This document shows positions 10,146 through 23,237 of a stretch of DNA of 64,000 nucleotides, in pieces. Source of the DNA: Climacteris rufus (lineage: Eukaryota > Chordata > Aves > Passeriformes > Climacteridae); assembly GCA_013398175.1 (NCBI GenBank), contig VZRZ01002687.1:309166-373165 (forward strand). The letters run 5' to 3'. Positions within the stretch are counted from its first letter, which is position 1. Each line of letters starts with the position of its first letter. Position numbers and translations under genes: made by a program. The notes under the pieces were generated by a model, which saw only the letters and a program-made list of their open reading frames with translations, was not told the origin of the DNA and ran no database searches.

Positions 10146-13100
10146 CTGGAAAAAAAAGATTAGTAGATGCTTTTATTTGTCTTGTCAGGCATTTATTTTG
10201 ATTAGTTTGCCAGAAACTTCTCCCCAGTGTAAAATCCCTGCCAGGAACCATTTGACTAGAACACTCCAGTGAATGATGATTTGTTATTGTTATGTTTTGT
10301 TATCATGCATTGCAATAAAATAAAATTTTAAAAAACAACCTAAAAATACTTATTTAGTCTCTAATGTAATGAGATGAACTATTTCACACATTTACCCATT
10401 AGAGGTGAATTACCCCTGCTCCACCTATAGCAATGAGCAATCTCTAGGATGATGCACTTTCCCACCAATGCACACATTCAGCCTACAACACTTGCAGTTA
10501 CAGCATCAACACTTTAATGAGAGAGGGAAACAGAGCAAACATTCCCACTGGCTGCTGAATAGTGCCTGGGCATTCCTAGATTTCAATCCCTTGGTTAAAG
10601 CAGTAGTGGTATGCTGGGCTTTCAGGAGCCAAAAGCAAAAGTTCTGTTAAGGGAGATGGAAAAGGCACAGAAAGCCTTAGAGACAAACACACACACTCAC
10701 TACTCCCAGTAGAGAAGCAGCCAACTGAGTTCAACTGAAAAGGTGAAAAAAAGACATAAAAAGGCTGCTGTGGTAAACTTAAATATGCTCCCACACTTGT
10801 GATGGCAGATTGTGTCATGTATCATGCCTCTGAATATGATATACAGCCTTTGAAAAGTCTATTTAGCAGCTTTATAGCAAATACAAGGTCTGTTCTCCTT
10901 GCTCAGTAAATTCTAAACAATATTTTTACCTTCTGAGTGCTTAAGAAAAACACAGGAAAACCCAGCAGTTTCTTTAATCTAAAGAAAAGGAATAGTCATT
11001 GCAAACAGACAACTCTGTGCTATGACACTCCACTCCTTCCTTTGATTCTACATTACCACCTTTAGAAAAGAGACATGTTTATGTCAGGTATTAAGAAGCC
11101 TTTAAAAATATCAGATCCTCATAACTACAAATGTGCTGTGAGAGCCAGAAGGTGCCTCCCCCAAAGGGAGGAGGGGAAGGGGAACGAAGACAGGCACCAC
11201 TTCTTTAATATACATGATCCTCCAAAGGGAGTCCTGTGCTATTCCTGAACACAGAGCAGAACCATAATCTCTGCAGGATCAGAGACACATCACGGCAGAA
11301 GGGATCTCAGGATGTCACCCTGATCAAGCATAGGCAGCCCTGAGGCTGGACCAGGTTACTCCAATCTGTCACATAAGCACAGTCTCCTGAAACTGGTCAA
11401 AGGACAACAACTCAGGACAAGAGACTGACAGCAAATGCCACTAAGACAGTGATCCTCACTGACAAGCAGGTGCTGGAACAGCTTTTCTGTACAGGTGTAG
11501 GGAAGATGCCTTGGAGAACACCTGCCTTTGCCCCCAGCATCCCATCTAGCAGCCATGGGGAAAAGGAAGCTGAGGAAAGAGGACAAATTTTATGCAACAG
11601 TGAGAAGACCAATGAATGGGTAGGAAAGTCCTTTTGAAAAGGAGAAATTGAAATGCTGCCAAACCCACCAGCAACAGATGAAGATGCATATCAGTTCATC
11701 TGAAAAGAAGGTCTACTCTTTCTATGTTGCTTTCTAGCAGGCAAAACCAGCAGTCTCTGGCAAGCCAGGGCAATCTAAGCTTAACAGAAGGGAAGTACAA
11801 CAGGGAATTCAGACAGAGATTCCTGCTGGGCAGTCCTGTCATTTCATCTATTCCCACCTACAGGAGGTTGGCCACACAACTTCCCCCTAGGAGAGATCAC
11901 CAGCATGTGTCAACAAAAAAAGAGAGATCCTCTTTTAAGAAAGGTGACCATCTAGAGCTCCAGTGAATTAATCAGCAGGGTTCTATTGCAGATAAGTACA
12001 AGGTAAAGGCATTTCTAAACAGATATGCCATAGTAAAGAACTGGAAAAGGAAAAATCTCTGCCTCCTCTTCTCTTTCCCTTTAATGAACACACCCTGGTA
12101 GCAGTAATCAAGAACTTAATAGCTTCATACAGACAAGTGAGTTCTGTATCCTTTTGTAATTTTTAAAAATGCATTCAAATATCATCATGGTGTACCTTGC
12201 AAAACTCTTTGTATTAAAGCCAGAGCCACAGAACATTGAAAGAAAACAGGAATTCCCCAGCAGATCAAAAGCAAACAGTCAGGAAGCAATTATGCAGATA
12301 AAGTATGCCCTGAAGTAAAAGCTTCAACAAAAGCCATAAAAGCAGCATATTATAATAGTCAGCAATATCTAAATAACTGAATTTCTAAATATAGAACACG
12401 TGCTTCTGCAGTCAAAAAGAAAAAAAGCAGTTCCAGAGAAGATTAGTTATTGTCTACTCCATGTGTGAGATATGGCGTGTACAGAACACCACCACAGCTG
12501 GATGCCATTCCAGAGGAGCACACATTTTAACTCATCCCTGAGGATCTAAGGTTCATTTTTTGTGTTTTATGAGCTATGGCAGAGCAGATGGCAACAACTA
12601 ATTTGAAATATTGTATCTGAAGGAAGCTATTACCTCTCATTCCTCACTAGAATGGATATTTAGCTCCTCTGCTGTTTCAACACTGTCAGCACACCACTGC
12701 TGTTTTTCTCTAACACTTTCTAAACAATCTAGCATTTACTTTCCCCCAAATGCTTTTGCAGTAACATTTCTTAAACTGTACAAGAGTTTACTACAAATGC
12801 TGCTTTTTGCAAGTATTTTGATTTTAGCCAAGAAATTCTATGCTACCACTTTCATACTTTTTGGTACTTGAACAACTTAAAAATTGGCTGCTTGCAAAAA
12901 GAATGCTGCGGGTTGTTGGTTGCATGAAGTTCAGTTACATCTTGCTGAAGAGATTTCAGATGCTGAACAGTATGTTGTTTCTACCAAGATTCAGAGGCAT
13001 GCTGACAAAAAAAAGCTGGGGATAGGGAAGGAAGAACTCCACTTCCCTCCTGTTTACAGAGGCTGTGGACTCTTGCCAGCAGCATTTAACCTGGGTCAAT

Positions 13101-16100
13101 TAACCAGCACTGGAAGAACACTCCAAATGAATACAAGTACAGACATTGGACTGCACAGGGGTGAGCTTTGAGCAAGAAACAGAAGAATGAGTGGTGGCAA
13201 TGAATGAGTTAAGTGGAAATTGCTGGAACTGGTTAAGAAATCCAGCTTTGGTTATAGTCAGATATACTGGTCAACAGAATTCATATTCTATAAAAGAGGC
13301 ACTTCATGCAAGGGATATGTTTGCCTGTACATGGGAAGATCATGCACAGCTTTAACTGTGCATCTTACCAAGAAAATGTGCAATGAGCTGTTTCAGTAAC
13401 ATTTCCACAATACATCCTAAAATCCTTTTCCTCTTATTCCCACTGTTACTCTGCATTTTCTTACAAGTTATTTTATGATGGGCCAGAAAATGCTAAGTGA
13501 TCATATTCTTACATTCTGAGATTCAACCAAGGTTTTATCATTTGGGTTTGAGTTACCACCACCACTAAAAGAGAAAAGCATATGAACGCTTAAGAAAATT
13601 CAGTTGGGGAAGAATAAAACAATACTTTAAATAGACTTCAAACTCAAATAAGAGGGTACAGTTATGTTCAGATATACAACTGGCTCCCTCATGTCAAAAA
13701 TTCTTTAAAGAATTAAAAAGTAAACCATGTAATGTTGGCTAGTTGGTTTCTATGACACTGCTTGCCAGTCACAGCAGCTTTAACACAAATTCCCCTGTAT
13801 GAGGCAGGCAATAAAACCGGCCAGATTAAGAGTAAATTAAAACCCATCCCTAATTACAGCATATTGGCAAGGGTATTCCAATGCTAAATTGCAGACAGCC
13901 CATGACTGATTACAGGGATATTTCAAGGTCATCTTAGACTCTTCAGCACTCCTGCAGGAAGCAAATCTTTCAAGAACATGAGGATCTATGTCCAAGACAT
14001 CCAAGTGCACACAGGCTTAGTGACAGCTCTGGAGTGCACTGGTAGCAACTCCAATACTTAAACAGGCATTTTAAGTTTCCAGCATTAGTTACTGTGTTCT
14101 AAGCATTATTAAAACCCAGCAGTACCTCTTTCCAACAACAGCTAATAATTCTGAGCAGGACAAGCCCATACAGGACTCCAGATCACCAAATGAGCTTCAA
14201 ATTAAGTTTTCTGATCCTTATAACCTGAGGGCAGGGGAAAGGAAATCAGAGCAGCAAGTCCTCCTGCTCCAGATCAGCTCTGTGAAGAAAGCATTTCACC
14301 CACCTCCTGCAGCACAATTCTCCTACTGAGTCTGGACAGAATGGTCCAGCACTGTTAAATATTTATACAACTTCTGCTGATAAAGTTTCCAGGTGACAAA
14401 GATTGATACAAGAATAAGTAATGAAGACAGGTTACTGTTACAGACTGCTAGATGATTCAGCCCGAGGATAACATCAAACTACACTTGAAAATGATCAAGT
14501 ACGAGTTCATTGACAACAGCAGCCTTGAAGAGACCTCTGTAAGAGATCTCAGTCAGGCCTCTTCTTGTGCCTGCAGCCTGATGGGTGGCATTCATCAGGA
14601 AACGTCAGCAAAGTCAAGGAGTTCTCAGCAGCGGAAGAGGAAGGATAAACAGCTGGAGGCTATCTTTCTTCAGACATTTAATGGTAGAAAATAAACACTC
14701 ATTTAGAGGACAGTTGCATCACTAGATACCAGAATATCTACAACAGAAAGGATGAACAGTTTGTGATGGTGTCATGTGAACAAGGCAGAGACAAAAGCAA
14801 ACACTTCCACTGGCCCAAGCAGCAACTGAGTGGAATGCTTGGACGAGCATAATTGATTCAGTAGCTCTATAGGACACATGGAAAGAAGAGATATCAGGCT
14901 TATTACCTGATAATCTTAATTTACCTGATGACAGCAAGCTGACACCTGTTGAAGTGTCACTCTCTGGGGAAAGTTTCTGCTCGGATTTCATAAGCAGAGG
15001 AAGCAGCTCACAATAAGCACACATGCAAGGATCTTCGGTTGCCATAACATACTAAAAAACCTTTCAGAAAGCATTTGAGGTTCTCCCTTTCAAAGGCTTT
15101 TATAACTAGACTCCCTAGAGAGAAGGGGGGAAAGGTTTTTGTGTACCCAAGGGCCTGGTTTTAAAACAAAACACCACACCCCACACAAACACAAAAAACA
15201 TGTTCCAAAAGCAATCACTGAGCACTTTCCCACAGCAGAAAAAAGTCATTACTGGAGTTTAGCCATCATTCACCATGGGCAGCACGTGCTGAACAGCACA
15301 GATAACTTGGATGAAGAGAAATGAGAAGGCAGAGTCTGAACCATTTGATATCATCAGATCTGAGAAAGGGTGGCTGAAGAGAGCTGTAGAATGAGCACAG
15401 ACAAAAACATCAGGTGAAATTCAAAGAAGATGAAGCGATGCAACTGGAAAGAGGACAGGATCATGAACTTCATAGAGAGATGGGCTCTGAACTGTCAGTC
15501 CCAGAAACAGGACTCAGGGGTCACAGTACCTCTGGAGCCATGGAGTTCCTAGAACTCATCTGCCCTACACTCATGCCAGTGTGTGCCAGCCCCCATTTCC
15601 CATCCCGGCACCGCCACCCTGACCAATCTGTTCCTATTCAAGGGACCACAAACATCTGATCCATTTCAGCACTTAATCCACCCTGCTGTCCTGGAACACA
15701 CTTGAAACTTTACCTGTATTGATCATATTGCCAGGCACTACTTTAAATGCAGTGTCTAAACACTCACAAAAGGGAATAGCACACAGCAAGTGTTTATGGC
15801 TACCTTTTCTACCTGTCAGTAAGTGGACAGCCAGAGCTCTATTGCCTGAGGTATCTTTCTAGACAAAGTTGGTATATAACAAAATAAATATTCATTATGA
15901 CTACAGGAATTTATAGTTGATAAAGTTAAAGGAGCATTGAGGTTTCTTTACAGGAAAACATTACTACTATCAGTGAGAGACAGGCTTATCACTAAGTAAC
16001 AATGAACTCTACATCTGCTTTAATTTTATAGCTCTGTCATTTAACTACAAACAAATTTAAGTGTTCCTTTTGCATTCAAATGTTCCTGTACCAAGGTAGC

Positions 16101-16547
16101 AATTATTCTTCAGGTTTTTATACAGCATTGAGAAATCAAGCCTTATACTTTTGTGAAAAATTCCTTTATGAGTTTTTGCACTGTACCATAAGAGAACAAC
16201 AGGAATCTCCTTGAAAGGATTATTCCAAAAGGTTTAAGAATTTTATAAATCTCACATGAAGCCTCAGATACAGCTTCAAATACAAGTTTCTACTATTTGT
16301 GAATGCAGTTCTCTATGTTTTACAAGACAGCGTCAAATCAAAATACATACACTGGAGAGTAGAGTGAATTTACATCTGCAGCTATGGTATTATCACTTTG
16401 ACAAGTCCATATATTTGGGGAGTACTCCACCAGTGCAAAGAACACTACATCATGCCATTTGAGCTATGCAGTAATTTGTAGTATCACAGAACCTCAGCAG
16501 TAAACAACATAAATAAAAAGTCCATCAAAACAGAACCAAGCACTTAC
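10146..16547 (-). other. INPP5F: INPP5F intron 2
   Basis: A 6.4-kb intron with nothing that reads as coding. Small open frames such as 14452-14694 on the plus strand show no recognisable family. One degraded CR1-like stretch lies near 11.3 kb (listed separately). An A- and CA-rich stretch lies at about 15165-15205. Confidence 0.8.
11283..11375 (-). mobile_element. Degenerate CR1-like fragment
   Basis: The plus strand shows GCAGAAGGGATCTCAGGATG, then GTCACCCTGATCA and GGACCAGGTTACTC. This resembles the reverse complement of the CR1 3' region (GAAGGGACCTC.GGAGGTCA, GACCAGGTTGCTC) with many substitutions. The resemblance is by eye and is weak. Confidence 0.35.
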
Positions 16548-16628
16548 CTGTATGAAGCTGGACTTTACCAATGACTCCTTCCACCAGGCCCAGACAGATG
16601 GGATTCCAAGCCAAAAGAAGGTCAGTGG
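16548..16628 (-). CDS. INPP5F: INPP5F exon 2
   Basis: An 81-nt exon encoding TDLLLAWNPICLGLVEGVIG and KVQLHT, with two leading bases (completing an Ala codon from exon 1) and one trailing base (first base of the Asp codon finished by exon 3). The acceptor is GGCTGCAG?-like: GCAG directly before CCACTGAC. The donor is GTAAGT after ACAG. It is the first INPP5F exon visible in the window; only about 33 residues of the protein, encoded by exon 1, are missing upstream. Confidence 0.94.
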
Positions 16629-19600
16629 CTGCAAAGAAGCACAAAGCTCCTGTTTTTAAACAGTAAACTCAACAGGACAATTAATCCAGTGATGGTCACC
16701 CTCTCCACCTTCCCCACCTTAGAGTATAGAAAATGTACCCTATTTCCAGCAATAACGAGATGAGGCACACACAATTCCATTTTTGCTCTGACCTAATCAT
16801 TAAGTTTCCAACTTAAAGCCCTACCAGAGATATTTTCCAGATTTTTGAGGGAGGGGGAAAAAGTAACTTCGCGCTACAGTAATTGAGTTTAATGCAGGCT
16901 TAATTCTTCTAATATCCATTAGAATTTGTAACATAACTGAAACTTTGCATGGCTATAGGGAAACTGAATACAGGTCACCGAGTCAAAAACACAGCTTCAA
17001 AAACCCAGCAGATGTTGACTTTCACCCCCAGCTCCCTCTCATTTGTATCCAATTACTATTACTTTCACATCCTCTTTCTATAAACATGCACACACACACA
17101 CTTCCTCTTCTGCTAAAACACTCTCCACAACTACATGGAATATCAAAGTACACCAAGTTAAGGTTTAGGTTTCTAGTTCTCCTACTGTTAACAAATTCCA
17201 GTGAACCACACAGGACAGAGAAGAGAAAGCAGGAAGGCAACAAGTTTCTAACAGTGGTGCAGTACCTGTTCAAGGGTTCAAGAGTGTGGGAAAGAATAAA
17301 ATTCCTAATTGAAATTTTTGAAGTGAAAACAAATACTTTAAAGCAAATAATATCTCTGTAGGAGAGAAAAATCTCAGAGAGGTTTTCCTATACCACAAAG
17401 GACAAGCTTGTTATTTTCCGCCAAAACACACTTGTTCCAAGGTAAAAAACTTTCTCCAGTTTTAACATCCAAACAAATTAAATAGCTTAGCTGTTGGTGT
17501 AAGTATATGAACATTTGAAAGAACAAACTCACAAAATGTAACAGTATAAACCATCTACCAACACACACTTTATTCACAACAGCTTCGTTTCTACTTGCAA
17601 GTCTGAGATCTGCAGCTGATAACTGATAGTATGACTTTTTTTTTTTTACACACTTATTTTAAAACATTGGATCCCCCTTGAAACATTTGTATTGAGACCT
17701 TGATATTCTAAGAACACACATTCTTTTCCTAGCTTCCAGCATAACATTTAATAGTACACTAGACTCAGCTTATTTCCTCATTAAACACAAGCATTTCCAT
17801 GAGATACAATGGAAACAGTTGAAGTCAGGATAGATCTGGAATGCACTCATTAAATGGGGTAGATCACGTGTGCCTGTACACAGACAATCAAGAACTAAAA
17901 GCCCACAGTAGCAGAATTTAAAGCAATGTTTGCAGAAGCAGTGCAGAGCTAAAATTAATGTGTGTAACCAGGCTGGACCAAACTCCTGGTTCTTCCTTTC
18001 TCTGTAGAGTGCTCTGGAGTTACCTGGGCTGTACAGAACCTCACACAAATCATGCCAGAATCAAATGAACTTCTGAAGGAGACTAATACAGATGGCTGAG
18101 CACCAGGAAATCAGTGATGGTGGGTATGACAGAGTGCACAGTTTGACTTGCCCTCAATCCCTGCTGAAGTACCTGAACACATCTTGTATCCTCAGGACAG
18201 ATTTGTGCTCATACAGAAGTTCTAGTACAGCCTGAGCTCTCAGGATTATTTCTGTGCTCAGTGGAAAATCTGCACTACCAAACTCACAGCAAAGGGGAAC
18301 ACAGGCAGCCTTCCTCACTCCCAAATCTTCCACCTTCTTTCCCAATTCACCCACACAATCCCAGTTTTGTTTTCACCCTGGGACTCTTCTAGAGCTGCAC
18401 TGTCTCACACTTCATCTACTTCTTGCTGGAGACATCAAGCAGCCAAACAAAGCCACAGGCACAGGAGGAATTTAAAAAACCAAACCAGTGGAGGCTTACC
18501 ATGCCTACTGTAAGCCTAGTAATCTAGAACACCATCTAAATGTCTTTTTAAAACACTGCTTTCCTGCTATGACCAGAGATACTAGCAAGAAAACCTCACT
18601 TGCTATCCAGAGCTTTTCTCTAGGAATTTACAAGCAATAAAAAAACTAGGAAACAAGATTTTTTTTTAATTAGAGGTATAAGAAAACAACGTTTTAGACC
18701 TGCCTGCAAAAGGACATAAAACTGGTGTCAGGGACTGCACAGACAAGGGGGTCTCACACAGATGTTCTACTACTCTTTGGGGTTCCTCTGACAGACGCAG
18801 CATCAGACAATCCAAGAACTCTACAGGAATACCACCACCCCAATGGCAGAGACACAATGAGAAATGGCTCTGAACTTGTACAGACAAGCTTTGGAAAATA
18901 AAAGGATGTATTTGCAGTTAAATGCATATTCCCGTTTCAGAGTTGAAAGGCAGCAAATATGAATCCACCAGCTGGGCAGCACTGGCTCTTGAGAAGTGTG
19001 ATTATCAGGCTACTAATGGTGAATACTGACTATTTTAAGAAAATTTTCCATGGGGAAAGCAGGACATAGTGGAAATAAAAAAACATATTTAGCAACATGT
19101 AAGGAGATTCACTTTTTTTGTTCAGGGTCCATGAAAACCTAGATGCAAAGAAGTCTTACAGGAGAAATACCTGTGGGCTGTGAAAAAATACCAATTGTGG
19201 AACCACACTGACTTCCTTTTGGTAACAGTATCACAAAATTTCGGTTTCTTACACTATTTCTAGAGAAATTTCTATAAGAAAGTATGTGTGACAGCATAGA
19301 AGCAAGCAAGTTATTTTACCTAAATAAAACATATCTGGTTCCAACCTTCTGATTAGAACCTTGTTATTGGTTAGAGTTCAGTCTCCTGTGTGACAGCCAT
19401 ATCTCAGCTCAGAGCCAACACCCAATCATGCTGAATGAATATCACCCCAGTAAATACCAATATAAACCTCTTGCTCTTGAAGAGTTCACCCTGGAAATGT
19501 GAAATGGATGAACCAAACAAATTAAAAGGTTTAAATATCATTCCCCCATCCACCCGCAAAGAAGATGGGTTTTCATGTTGAATGCACTTCTATTTACTCT

Positions 19601-22600
19601 GTATAGGAAAAAGCTGCCTCCAATTTTTGTCTAACACTAAAATTGTTCAAAACTGTTCCCTTGCAGCCATTTAACTTGTGTGGCAAATCTGGCAGCAGCA
19701 ATCTCCAGCCACTATCTTGTATCTTTGAAAATCATAACCACTCTATATTTAAAGTCGTTACATAAGCAAAGATTCAGAGATCCAAGAAAGTGAACTGCAA
19801 GCCTGCAGGAGATGAGTCTTTTACTGTAAAATATACCAGAATTTAAGAGGCAGCCTAAGATGGTAGACAGTGATACATGTTACAGAAGATATCCACCTCC
19901 TTTTAAAGCCATAAAGTAACCATACAAAACAAAACTGAAAATCCTCAGTTAAGTTTTCAGACAGCATACATAAGAGACCTGGACACATTCCTGACTGCTG
20001 AATGCTGAAAGAACACAGCAAATTTGATTTTTTCTTTTAAAGAAATGCCTATCAACAAGAATTAACTACCACAAGGCTCAATCAAAGGAAACACTGAACT
20101 TTCCTTACACACAAAACAGACTGAATGTTTTGAGATATAATGTGAAATACAATTTATCAATAGTTACTCTTGTCTCCCCACACAAACTTATCTTCCTATA
20201 AATGTCAAACTAATCATCTCTTGAACCTCAGAGAGCCTGGAATAAAGACTTATCAACTTTAAACTGCAACACAACCATGTTGAAACAGGCTTCTTAGAGT
20301 ACTGTGCTGATGATAAAGAGTGGTGTCAAAATAGTTGCTGTCCTCAAAGCAGAGTCAGAAGCTGTGCACAGAGTCACTATGAGCACTGAGATGAGTCCCA
20401 GGGAAGATCTCCCCTGACTTGAGGCATTCTCTGCTCTCCTAAGTGTGTGTAAATTTGAGAGAACTGCCAGTGTTTGACAGGCCTTAGCACTCTGATATAT
20501 ATACTTGCTCACCAAGTTTCCATCCTGAAGTACAAAATTGCTCATTCCTTCCCTTATCCCACTAAATAAATTCAAGCTACTGAAATAAATGTTGCCTGTT
20601 TTTGCTGATGCCTGTCAGAGATTAATGACCACTGGCAATGCATTTACCATTCTCAGAGATTGTATCAGCATTCTAGTCGCAGCACAACAGAACTTCCCTC
20701 ACAAATTCAGAACAAAACCAGCTTTGATGTGATTGACTTCCACCACCCCCCCCCTCAGAGCTCACCAGCAGCGGTGCAGAGCCGTGCAACACCAGATAAA
20801 GTTTCTTTAATTCTTTGTGTTTACACAGACATAACCCTGATAAAGGTGATACAAAAGCAACTTGGAAGAGCATCAAAACCCAAAACTGCTTTCTGGCTCT
20901 TTCTGCAGTCTACCACCAGCTGAGTTGATCCAAGGTCGGGCACAAACTCTGATTAAAAAAATAAACCACTGCTTTGGGATAAACCACTTGCTCAACACAG
21001 AATGGCTGGAGGCAAGTCTGGAGAGTTTGAGGAGGCAGGCCGGCAGCTTCCTTTGGAGAAGGCAGGAAGAAAAAAAGATTTAATTTGTAATCATTTGAAT
21101 CCAGCCCATACTACTGAGCCACTGCCTGATTCAATCTACCAAGTAGCTGTAATTATTTCTTTTCCAATCTTGCTATAGTTCAGAGGGCATTACACACACC
21201 TCTTATCTCCCTCAACCTTTGTAGCCTTCAGGAATGGACTCAATTAGAAATTGTTTCCTGTCAGTATAAAAACAATACACAAGATCATTGAATTTCCAGC
21301 TCAGGTTATACCTAAGTGTATAAGCACGGACATTAATGTGTCATTTCTCAAGAAGTCTTCCTGGAGTCTGACAGAGCAGCAATTCTCAGTAATTTTCACC
21401 ATTCAACACAAGCAAAAAAGAGTAAAAGCAGGATAACTCACTGTATACAGCCAAAATAAATAAATCAGCTCTGCTAATGTAAATTTTAACACTTGAAGTG
21501 TTAACTTTCAGGAAGAAGCTTCAATACTATTTTTAAATAGATTTGGGATCTTTTTTTCTTTAAATTCTGTCTGCTTTAGATCAAAAACAATTGCAAGACT
21601 TTATTAGCATTATTTGACCTTTATGACCTGTTGTGGCTTTACAGAAAAGTCTGCTTCCAAGTCCCAGTTCATCTTTGAATAGTGCTCTGAAATTTTAGCC
21701 AGGATTAAGAGATTACAAGTTAACTGGGAAGACTCAAGAGTATAAAGTTGAACTTCTTTCTCTTGGAGGAAATAAAGTACTACTTATGCAAATAAAACTT
21801 AGCCTAATTGAGTTTTCCTTTCAACACAGGTTTCTAAAACTGTATTTAAGCTACTTGCAAAAAGATGGAGTATTAAGACACTTAGTACTACAAGCTCTTA
21901 ATTGTCATGAAGCATTAACTTTATTTATTTGCATACTCTGCTCCAAACTTTAAACAAGTTATCCCTTCAGCTAATCACCTGATTAAATTTCTTTCATCTG
22001 TCGTTTTTACAGCTTGTGCTGTCTGTAGGTGCTATAGTCTTGAGAGCTTTCAACCACTTAGAGCTGAAATGCTTGGCTCTGTAAGAGAAATGGGATCACC
22101 ACTGCCCCCCAGTCCAGTGCAGAGCCCTGCTGTAGTGACCCCACAGTGCAGGGCTGCAGGAAGAGTTCCATAAGATCCCACTCGGTTTTCTCATTTCTGC
22201 TACACCTCAGAGCCTTGCTAGAGAGCCTGCTCATCCTCCCATCGAGGAAGGCATGTTTTCCAAACAGGAATTCAGTGCCTGTGTCAGCTGCAGGAGCCCA
22301 GCACACCGCAGAGCACACACCTCCCCGCTTGTGCTTAGGAAAATGACACAGGGATTTAGTTTATTTGGACATTTCCCTTCAATATCTCAGCATTAGAGTG
22401 GATGAACACAAACAGCTCAAGTACAATTCAGTGACAGATTTAAAGCAGTGGGGATGGGAGCATACAATACACATTTGTATTACTGCTGCCAAAGCAGGAT
22501 GCAAGTCCCAGAGAAAGCACCTAACAAAAATGAATCCTCACTACTCATCTCGATTAAGAAATACTTCTTTGTATTCTGGCACAGTCATAAAACCCCTTGA

Positions 22601-23193
22601 ACCACGAAGCATTGCTTGGGAAACTGGAAAACATACGGAAAATGTTCAGTTGTCTGGAGAGTATCCAATGTTACAGGGAATTGCACAAGGAACTCCTGTA
22701 CTAGAAGTGGTAACAATCTGCTGTTTCCAGTGTTGGCTCCAAACAGGATTTGACCCTGTGGTTCAGCAGCCTCCAAACTTTTTTAGCAAGTACCACACCA
22801 AGAAAAAACAAATTAGCACGTATCCCAAATATGCATATTTATTTATTAGCCCAGTAGAACACGTAAATAATTTATATTGCATACATTATAAAACACACGA
22901 AAGACAGAGGGTTTTAATGGATGAAATTAACACTATTTTTAAATTGTGTTTATCTTTATTAATGGTACAAAATCTTTTCTTCCCACACCCCAATGGACTG
23001 CCTTGAGCACTCACAAAGTGTGTGTGCACCCCACTTTAGAGATCACAGATGTAGGTGGCTAAACACGTGCAACAAACTGTTAGATGCATTTCAACCACTT
23101 GAAACAAGACACGAACCTGTAAATACCATTCAGAAAACTGCCCAGCAGGGACTCTTAAAATGCAAATAAGTGCCAAGCCACTGAAGCTCAGAG

Positions 23194-23237
23194 GGTTGGT
23201 TTTTTGGTTGGTTGGTTTGGCTTTTTTTTTTTTTTTT
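23194..23237. repeat. GGTT-rich tract and poly-T run
   Basis: Imperfect GGTT units are followed by an uninterrupted run of 16 T at 23222-23237. On the minus strand this reads as a poly-A tail followed by AACC units. It could be the tail of a retroposed fragment, but no target-site duplication was identified. Confidence 0.7.

Noticed and set aside
16945..17361. 138-codon plus-strand open frame in INPP5F intron 1
   Set aside because: It overlaps a CA microsatellite and has no recognisable motif; likely chance.
22585..22800. A tRNA-derived SINE suggested by a GGGTCAAATCC-like box
   Set aside because: The box is one base short of a proper B box, and no A box or tail was found at the right spacing.
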